Below are positions 1 to 9,900 of a stretch of 64,000 nt of DNA, piece after piece. Made by a program: the position numbers and the translations under genes. How positions within the stretch are numbered: the stretch's first letter is position 1; every line of letters begins with the position of its first letter. The stretch is from Cyanobium sp. E1_MAG_00006 (lineage in GTDB: Bacteria > Cyanobacteriota > Cyanobacteriia > PCC-6307 > Cyanobiaceae): contig JAIYAQ010000027.1 of the NCBI GenBank assembly GCA_027488975.1, positions 1 through 64,000 on the forward strand, in the 5' to 3' direction. The notes under the pieces are model-generated. The model saw only the letters and a list, made by a program, of their open reading frames with translations. It did no database searches and was not told the origin of the DNA.

Positions 1-902
1 GCGTCGGTGATCGTGAGGCCCGTGGCGATCGTCACCGCCGAACCGTTCTCGGTGTACGCCACGGCCGTGCCCGTCGCCGTCACGACCGGGTTATCGGTGG
101 TGGGCGTGATCGTGATGGTATTGGTGATGAGATCGCTCGAAGCCGCACCGGCTGCGTCTGAATTGGCGTCGGTGATCTGCCACGAAATCGTTCTAGTGGT
201 CTTTGTAGCGTTATCGGTTGGATCGTGGCTCGTGCTGTTGAACATCACGCTTCTCAGCGCGCTCTCGTAGTGCGCAAGCGAGGCTGTTCCGCTGAGCGTG
301 AGAACACCGGTACCACTATTGTAGGTACCGCTGATGCCATTTTGATTGACAAACAGCAGTTGGTCGCCGGCATGCAGATTGGCGGTGATCGACACCGTCG
401 CGGAGGCGATTTGCGTGTCATCTAAATCGCTGATGGCCACGCTCCCACCGACCACCGCCGCCAAGCCATTCTCCGTGTAGCCAACCGCAGAAAGGCCCGA
501 GAGAACCGGCTTGTCCGCCAGCGGCGTGATGGTGATCGCGCTGGTGACGGGTGAACTGGTGGCGGCACCGACGTTGTCCGAGTTAGCGTCGGTCACCCGC
601 CAGGTAATCGTGCGGGCTGGCTTCGTCGTGTTGGAGGTGGGATCTTCACTGGTCGAGCGGTATGTGACCGACCGCAAAACATCGGTGTAATTCGTGAGCG
701 TGGCCGTACCACTCAGCGTCAGGACGCCCGTCTCGGAGTTGTATGTGCCCGTGATCCCATGCTGGGCGGTGAATCCAAGGACATCCCCCGCTAGAAACCC
801 GGCAGAAATCGTGACTGTCGCGCTTGCGATCTGTGTGTCGTCTGCGTCAGATACAACGGTGACACTCGCGTCGATGACCATGGCTGGCTCGTTTTCCGTG
901 TA
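1..902 (-). repeat. Tandem 423-bp (141-codon) protein repeat units
   Basis: Inside the giant gene, the tyrosine codon of the YTEN motif recurs at 900-902, 477-479 and 54-56, exactly 423 bp apart each time. Units 480-902 and 57-479 share DDTQIASATV, TGVLTLSGTA, LRSV and TDANSD, and a third unit begins at 56 and leaves the window. The preceding YTEN-like position (1374-1376) is 474 bp away and its module is divergent, so the exact period starts here. Codon choice (GTT, GTA, TCT, ACA, GCA) differs from the rest of the gene. Confidence 0.85.
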
Positions 903-3900
903 CGCAAGCGAGCCACCGGCGGTCACCACCGGAGCATCGTTTACCGGAACAACATTGACCGTTGAGGTGAGGGAGATCGACCGGGTGTCCACGCCGGATG
1001 ATGCGGTGCCGCCATCGTCCTGAATCGTGGTGATCGTGACCACACGGTTGCCCGCGGTCGGCTTGTCGCTCGAGTGCCGGTAGGCGAGGCCGTTGACGAG
1101 CGCGGAGGTCTGGGCTTCGGTGAGGCCGGCGTGGGTATAGGTGAGCGTGGCGGTGCCGCCGCTCAGGCCCACCGTCACGCTGCCCGCGTTCGTGGCCGTG
1201 GGCGACGTGGTGCCGTCCACAAGGTCAATCACCGTGCCGTCGATGGTGAACTTCTCGGCCGCGCCGTCCGCGATGTCCGCCACCGTGATCACGAGCCGTA
1301 CGATCTCCTGGCCGCTCTCGATCGTGGTGGTCGCCGCGCTGCCGAAGAGCGCCACGGCCGTGCCGTTCTCGGTGAAGGTCAGATTCGTGGCGGTTGCCGT
1401 CAGCGTGGGCGGGTCGTTCGGGGCCGTGATCGTCACGGAGCCGGTGATCGTCGTGGCCGCAAGCGAGACCGTGCCGTTCGCGTCGCCGCCCGCCGTATCG
1501 CTGCCGGCGTCACGGTTGTCACCGTCGGCCAGCACGACGGTGTAGCTCCGCGTCGAGGTCGGCGGCTCGTCACCCGTGTACTCGTAGCGGATGGCCTCGA
1601 GGACCGTTTGCACCTGCGCGATCGTCGCGCCGGTGGTGAGCGTGATCACGAAGTTGCCGCTGGCAGCGGTGCCGCCGGAGGTGGAGGCGACGACATCGGC
1701 CAAGCCGAGGCTACCGTCCAGCGTGAACTTGTCGCCCGCCTGCCGATCCGTGAGCGACACCGTGATCGTGCCGGCTCCGAACACCGTCGCCGAGAGCTGG
1801 TTGGTCGTGGCCAGGTCGACGTCCGCCATAGTCACGCCCGCGAGCAGCTGCTGCGTCGGCGTGCCGACGCCGTCGGTCGGCGATTCGGCGATCGTGCCGG
1901 TGAACACGCCGCCGGTGAAGCCGGTGCCGCCGCCCGTCGTGGTCACGGTCGGGGCGTCGTTGCGGGCCGCGATCGTGAGGTCGATCGTGACCGCAGCCGC
2001 CGAGACGCGGGATTCACCGACCGAAGTCGTGGTGTTCCAGGTCAGCGGCATCGCCGTGTCGGTCGTGTAGGCCGAGGGGCCGATGTTTGCAGCGCCGCTC
2101 GGGATGCTGTCTTCGATGCCGAAGGCGATGAGGGAGGGCCGCAGGCTCGCCAGGCCGGCGGTGCCGGTGTTGGCGTTGGCCGCGGGCACGAACCGCACTT
2201 CCGTGGCCGCCGAGAAGAGCAGGGCCCGGGTGGTCGAGATGCCGCCGGCGTTTCCGACCAGCGTGGCGAGGCTCACCCAGGTCGGCGAGCCATTCGTGCC
2301 GAGGTTCACCTCCCAGGCCCCGAGCGACTTCGTGTCGAAGGCCGAGATCGCCACGCCCTCGAACGTGGTGCCGCTCACCTGGTCGGGGTCGGTGAGGTTC
2401 GCCGCCAACAGGGCCGCGAACGTGGTGACCGTCGTCGTCGTGTCCTCGACGGTGGCGATGGTCGCGCCGCCCGAGAGCGTCGGCGAGTCGTTGACGGCGA
2501 CCAGGGACACGACGATCTCGGCCGTGGCCGAGCGCTCGCCGCTGGTGCCCTGGGCGTTGTTCGTGGTGCCGTTGCCGTCGAAGAACCCGACTTCGATCGT
2601 TTTGTCGCCTCTCGTGAGCGTGGGATCCGTGTTGGAGTACGCGAGGTTCCGCAGCACGGTGTTCACCGCCGCGGGCGTGGCGTTGGCGTTGAACGTGACC
2701 ACGAGCTGGCCGCTCGTGGCGCTGTTGTCGGTCAGCGTGGCGACCACGATGTCGCCGGAGCCGGGGTTGTAGAGGATCGCCGACCCGCTGTTGAACAGCG
2801 TGATGCCCGAGCCCGGCTGGGTGAAGCCGCCCTGGATCGAGAGACCGGAGCCGGTCTGCACGACGAACAGGTCGTCGGTGTCGAGCGTGGTCTTCTGACC
2901 CACCACCAGCCGGGCGCCGTTGAACGTGGTCTCGTTCCGCAGGACGAGATCGATGTCGAAGATCTCGGCCGGCGTTGCACCGGGATCGCCGCCGTCGTCA
3001 GTGAGCGTGTCGAGGAGCACGGCCGTACCTGCGACGTTCACGCCCACGGCCTCCGTGAACTGCAGCGTCGAGGATGCGGTGCTCGCGAGATAGTGGATTT
3101 CGCCGGCGTCGTTCACCTGCGTGACCGTGGCGATGATCTGCCGCGTGGCGGAGCCGATGTCGGACGCGGCCGTGAGGCCGGTCGTATCGACCGTCTCACG
3201 GGTGCCGCCCGATGTGAACGCCCGGCTGCCGTCGCTGTCGTCGATCGCCGTGACCGTCAGGCCGCCCGGGTTCGCCGTGGCCCGGTTGAACCGGCTGTTG
3301 AAGTTCGCGACGGGCACGAATCGCAGTTCGGTGGTCGTCGCGAGAATCAGCGCCGTTGCGGTCGTGGGGGCGGTGCCGGACGGGCTGACGTCGAACCAGG
3401 TGACGCCAGAGTCGGTCGAATACTGCCACCGGCCTTGGGTGGCCTGGTGGCTGGCGTCGCCCACGATCGCCACGCCGGCGAACGACGAGCCGGCCAGACT
3501 TCCGTCCAGGTCGCTGAACTTGCCGCTGAAGATCGTCGCCACCGTCGCGCCGGCGGGAGCCGCGTCGTCTTCGGCCGAGGTCACGGAGCCGTTGCCGGTG
3601 AGGGTCGGGGCGTCGTTGGTGTTCGTGACGGTGACGGTGAAGGGGACCGAGGCCGTTTTGGCGCCGCCCGAGCCCTGGGCTGCCGGGCTGCCCGCGTTGC
3701 CGTCGTTGAAGATCATCACGACGGTCGCGGCGCCGGCGAAGTCGTCGTCGGTGCTCGCGAAGGTGACGGCCTTCATCACGGCCTCGACGGAAGCCTTGGA
3801 CGCCGTGCCGTTGAACGTGATGACCAGGGTGCCGGCGGCGCTGTTGGTGGTGATCGTGCCGATCACCGTGCCGGACACCGAGATCGTGGAGCCATTGGCG

Positions 3901-6900
3901 GTGCCGGAGACCGTCACCACGCCGGTGGTGTCGACCCACAACCGGTCGGTGCTCACGGCGGCCGAGTCGCGTCGCACCGTGAGCGTCGCGGAGTTGAACG
4001 TGTCCTCGCTCCGCTGGATGAGTTCAACGTCGTCGAGGTCGAGGTTGCCGTTCGCGTCGAGGATCACGGGCGTGCCGGTCGCGGCCGCGCCGACGCCTTC
4101 GGTGTAGGCGACGGAGTCACCGCCGCCGGTGAGGGCCGGTGCGTCGTTGACCGCAGCGACCGTGATCGTGACCGACTGCTGGTCGCTCTCGGCACTGGCC
4201 GCGTCGAGGGCCGTGTAGGCGAAGCTGGTCTGCCCGTTGAAGTTCGCGGCCGGCGTGAACTTCATGCCCGTGGCCTGGGCGACGGTGATCGGCGCGTTGA
4301 CCGTGATCGCCTGGTCGTCGCTTGTGGTGAGCGTGCCGTTGGCGGGCAGCGACTCGATCCGGTAGCGGTTCACGACCGCGTCGGTCGTCGCGTTCGTGCC
4401 GGCATCCACGTCGCTCGAGGTCAGCGAGAACGTCAGCAGCGTGTCCTCGGTGCCCGACAGGCTGCGGGCGGTCACGGTCGGAGCGTCGTTGACCGGAGTG
4501 ACGGTGAGGGCGAGGCTGGCCGTGGCCGACTCGGCGCCACCGAGATCGCCCGAGTTGCCGAGGTCGTTGACCGTGACGACGAGCGAATCGGAGCCGTTGA
4601 AGTTCGCCACCGGGGCGTAGGTGACGCCGGCGTCGAGGGCGGCCGTCAGCGACGCGAGGCTGCCTCGGACGGTCACCGTGGCCGTTCCGTTGGCCCCGGC
4701 CGTGACGGTGAGCCCGGTGAGGCTCGCGAGGGTGAGCGTGCCCTGGGCGACCACTAGGGCGACCTGGACGGTCTGGGAACCGGCGTCCACGTCGGCGATC
4801 GCGATCGCGTTGCTGTTGGCCGCGGAGAGAAGGAGCGTGGTGTCTTCGTTCAGCGACTGGCCCGCGGGCAGCACGACGGTGGGGGCGTCGTTGACGCTCG
4901 CCACCGTGATCGCCACCGTGGCGGTCGACTGCTCGGACGCCGCCGTGCCGGTGTCTGTCAGGCCAGCCACGCTCGGATCGACGCCCCGGTTGCCGCCATC
5001 GTTGACGGTGATCGTGAGGGTGTCGGCGCCGGAGTAGTCCGCCGCGCCGCGGTAGACGAGCGTGGCAAGGGCGGCGTTGAGATCAGCGGCGATGCCGGTG
5101 AAGGAGACCGTCGCCGATCCGTTGGTCGTGCTGTTCCTAAAGCTCAGCCCTGTCGTCGTGCCGAGCGTCACGATGCCCTGGCTCACGGCAAGCGTGACCG
5201 TGAGCGTGTCGGCGCTGAGCGCATCGGCATCGGCTACGGAGAGGCCCGTGATCGCGAGGTTCTGATCCTCGGGCACGGTCTGCGGCCCGGGCACCGTGAT
5301 CACCGGCGGGTCGTTGACCGGCGTGATCGCGATCGAGAACGTGCCCGTCGGCTCGTTGCCGCCGCCGCTGTCGGAGAGCGTGAAGGCGAAGGAGTCGGAG
5401 ATCGTCTCGCTGCCGTCGTGCACATAGCGGAAGTTGCCGGCGTCAATGTCGGCCTGGGTCACACGGCTGCCGACGCCGAGCACGGTGATGGTGGAGCCTT
5501 CCAGGACCTCCAGCCGTCCGTGCTGCACGTTGGCTGTGATCCGAAACTGCAGCTCCGTTGTGGCGTTGTCGCTGTCGGTGCCCTTGAGTAGCGTGTTGCC
5601 GATGTCCAATGTTGCCGATTCGTAGACCACACCACCGGTGTTGACGGCCAAGACAGGGTCGTCATTGAGGGGTGTCACCGCGATGGAGATTGTCCGCTGC
5701 AGTGTTGAATTCAGCTGGCCCTGGTTGTCATTGAGCTCGAGCACAATCGAGTCGGTGCGCGTTTCGGAGCCGTCGTGCTGATAGCGCAGCCGGCCTGCCG
5801 TGACCGTGGCCTTGGGGATGGTTGTGGACGGCGTGGCGACCGTGAAGGTGGCTGCATCGGCGCCGTCATAGGTGAAGCCGTCGTTGACGATCCGCACTTC
5901 TCCGTTCGTCGGCAGGTTTGCGATGCGGAACGTGAGCGAGTTGGTGTCGGCGAAGGGCACGGCGGGTGATCGCCCCGACTTGTCGCCACCACCATCGGTG
6001 TCATAAACACCGGTGACTTGGCTGGGCGAGAGTACGGAGCCGACGTTGAACACGGCACCCTCGGCGAGGGTGAAGCCGCTGGCCTCGAAGCCGGGCGCGT
6101 CGTTCACCGGTGAGACATCGATGTTGAACGTGGCCGTCGTTGTGTTGCCGGCCCCGTCGCGGGCGGTGAAACTGAACGAGGTGAGGAAGCCCTCACTGCC
6201 GTTGTGAGCGAAACGGATCCGACCTGCGAGAACATCGGCCTGCGTGAACGTGTCGCCGATCCGCAGCGGCAAAGCTGGGTCGCTCGCTGGGCTGATCGAG
6301 AGGGTGCCCCCGGTTGGAAGCGAGTTGAGCGTGATCGAGATGGCCGAAGGTGATGCCGCCGGAGCAGCGGGATCGTTGTTGGTGTCGGTGATGGAGAGCA
6401 ACGTGCCGTCGATCACGCCGACGCCGCCCTCGGCGAATTGCAAGGGGTTGTTGACGACGATCGATGGACCGGGATCGGTGGCGAGCGTTCCCGGTGCCCC
6501 GTAGTTGCCGCCGAGGCCCGTGCCAATCGCAATGGTGAAGGTCTGCACCGCGAGCGCGGCCGAACTGCCAATGGCCGGGCTACCTGCATAGATCCCGCCG
6601 GGCCTGTCATAGATGGCGTGGTAGCCGCCGTCGCGCACCGTGAAGGTGAAGGCATCCGAGGTGGCGGAACCAAGATCGAAGTCATAGGTGAGACGCCCGG
6701 CGTCGATTTCGGCCTGGCTGAAGGTGGCACCGATGCCGATCGCCGTGCCAGCGAGCTTGAGCACGCCGTGGCTGGGAAGCGACTCCAGTCGGAAGGTCAC
6801 CACATTGCTCTCGACATCGCTCGTGTCGACGTCGGTGGCCTGCAGATGTGCGCTGGTGATGGTGGCCGTGTTGGAACCCCCACTGGCGAGAGTGAGGCCG

Positions 6901-9900
6901 GTGTTACGGGCCATGACCGGGTCATCGTTGACCGGGCGCACACGGATCGACAGCGTGTTGACCGTGGCCGAGATCGACGAGCTACCGCCGTTGGTCGACA
7001 CATCGACCGTGACGCGGGTCTCGTCGCCGCTCGAGGCCGAGAGGCCGCCGGCATAGGTGCTGTCGAGCACGCGGATCTGCAGGGCCGGGGGCGTGCCGTT
7101 GTAGTTGAGTGCGGGAGCGAAGCGCACCTTGGTGGCCGCGCCGATCACGAGCGCCGCCGTCGTGTCGTTCACGGTGCCGACGTCGGCCCAGGTCGATTCG
7201 CCGTCGCTGGAGTACTGCCAGCGGCCTTCGGTTGTGGCGTTCGCCGTGTTGCCCACGAGCGCGTAGCCGCCCACGGTCTGGCCGACGTCGGGGTCGGCGA
7301 ACAGGTAGTTCGAGTACTGGGCGAGCGTGGCGCCGTCGTTGTTGGAGAGGTTTCCGTAGCTCGTCGGATCCTCGTCGATTTCACCTGAGAGGTTGCGGAT
7401 GCCGGTGGGAGCGCGGTTCGCGCCGCCGACGGTGAGCGGGATCGCCGTGCTGGCCACAACGCCGCCCGCCCCATCGCGGAGCGTGACGTAGAAGGAGTCG
7501 ATACCGGCGACATTGCCGGAATGCTGGTAGGTGAGCCTGCCGAGATTGGCGTAGTTGAACGACGATCCGATGCCGATGGTGAAGCCGTCGTAGGCCAGGT
7601 AACCCAGAGCCGGCACCGATTCGATGCGCAACACCAGCTGTCGTGGCGTGTTGTCCGGATCAATTACCCGGATTGCGGCCGTGCTGAAGGTGAACACACC
7701 GCCGACCGCCGGCGTGGCCACCAGTGGCGTCCCATCACCGGGCACGGTCTGGCCAGGCAAATACAGCTGGGGCACATCGTTGATGGGCGTGACATTGAGC
7801 CGCAGCGTGCGGCTGGCTGTCGTGCCGCCGGCCCCTGTTACAACGTCGGTCACCGTGTAGGCGAGTACCTCAGTGCCGAGCGGCTCGGCGCCGCCATGGA
7901 CATATCGCACCCGGCCGGCATCGATGTCGGCCTGGGTGAAGCTGTCGCCCCAGGTGAGCGGAGCCCAGGTCGTGCCGTCCGACTTCTGGAACACGCCGTC
8001 GCCGAGGATGCTGCCGCTCTGGATGAGCGTGTAGACGATCTGGGCCGCGGTGGCCTCGACGTCGGTGATCCTGAGGATCGAGGCCGTGAGCCCGGCCGTT
8101 CCCCCCTCGCCCACGACCAGTTGCTTGTCGACGACCACGACCATCGGGTCGTTCACCGCGGTCACGCTCGTGGAGAGCGTGTTGCCGGTCACGTCGATGT
8201 CGGTGCCACCCGCGGTGGCGTTGGCCGTCTGCCGGCTGGCCGGGTTGGACGTGAAGGTGCGGCTGCCGCTCGAGTCGAGGGCGTGGACCGTGAGGCTGCC
8301 GGGTGTGCCGAAATAGTCGGCGACCGGCACGAACCGCAGCCGGGCCGTGGCGGGCAGGAGCAGCGCCGCCGTGGGGCTGACCGAGCCGATCGCCGACCAG
8401 GTCGAGCCGGCGTTGAGCGAGTATTGCCAAACGCCCTCGGCGCCGGTCGACGTGTCGGCGCTGATCGCGATCCCCGCCAGGGTGTTGCCGTCGGTGTCAA
8501 AGTAGTTCGCGAGCAGGCTCGTGACCGAGCCGCCGGCAGGATTCGGGAAGTCCTCGGTGATCGCGGCGAGCGTGGCCGCTCCCGTCAGCGGGGCATCGGC
8601 GACGTTCGTGACAGAGATCGCCACGGTCTTGGTGTCGCTCTTGGCGACGTCGTTGCCAACGGTGGCGTCGCCGTCGGCATTGCCCAGGTCGTCGATCGTG
8701 ACGGTGAGCGTGTCGGCCCCGAAATAGTCGGCGGTGGGCGTGTACGTCACCGTCGCCAGGGCGGCGTTGATCGCCGCGACGGTGCCGTAGACGGTGAGCG
8801 AGCCGCTTGCGCCGGCGGTGATCGGGTTGCCGCCGGTGGCCGCGTCGAAGAGGTCGACGACCGTGGCGATCGCCAGCGTGCCTTGGGTGACCGCGAGCGT
8901 CAGCCGCACGCGGGCCGTGTCGGCGTCGGTGTCGGCCACCGCAATCCCCGTGATTCCGAGGCTCGAATCCTCCGCGACCGTTTGGGCACCCGGCACCGTG
9001 ACCGTGGGGGCGAAGTTGAAGGGCGTGACGGAGATCGTGACCGTGCTCGCTGTGCTCTCGGCATCCGCCGCGTCGAGCGCCTGGAACTGGAAGTTCACGT
9101 CACCGACGAAGTTGGCAGCCGGGGCGAACGTCATGTTCGTCGCCTTGGCGACGGTGATGACGTCGCTTGCCAACAACACGAGGCCATCCTTGTCGCGGAG
9201 CGTGCCGGAGGCGGGCAGACTCACGATCCGGTAGCGGTTCACCGCCGCGTCGGTCGTGGAGTTGGTGCCCCCGTCGGCGTCGGTGAAGGCGAGGCTGAAG
9301 GTGAGCGTGCCGTTCTTGGCGACGCTCCGCGTGGCATCGACGGTGACCGGTGCATCGTTGACGGGCGTGACGTTAAACGTGAGCGTGCGGGCCGTTGGAT
9401 CGAGATCCACGCCGCCGTCGGTCGTGCCGCCGTCGTCGCGGACACGGAAGGTGAAGCTCGCGTAGGGCGTGCCTTTGGCGTTGGCCGCCGGAGTGAAGAC
9501 GAGGTTGCCGGTGGTGATGTCCGCCGCGGTGATCTCGGTGCCGGCGGTCACGGCCAAGCCCGAGAGGGTGAGGCTGCCGGCGGCGGGCAGCGTGACGATC
9601 CTCACCGCCGCGAGGGCATTGGCGGGCGTGTCGTTCGCGTCGGTGAAGCCGAAGTCGGCGGTGGTCAGCGTTTGCGGTGTGTCCTCGTTGATCGTGATCG
9701 TGGCAGACCTGCCGGCCGGGGCGTCGTTGACCGAGGCCACCACGACGTCGAACGTGAACTCGGTGACGTCGGAGTTGTCGTCCACGCCGCCGACGAGCGT
9801 GTAGTCGGCCTCCACGCGAATCCTGATGGTGGCGGTGCCCGACCAGCCGGGCGTCGGCACGAACACGAGGCTGTCGAGGAAGGTGTTGACGCTGGCCCGG

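Noticed and set aside
1074-4757. Open plus-strand frame of 1,227 codons
   Set aside because: It is the exact antisense register of the giant gene, its product is Arg/Gly/Val/Asp-rich with no domain, and the minus strand reads as clear extracellular repeat modules.
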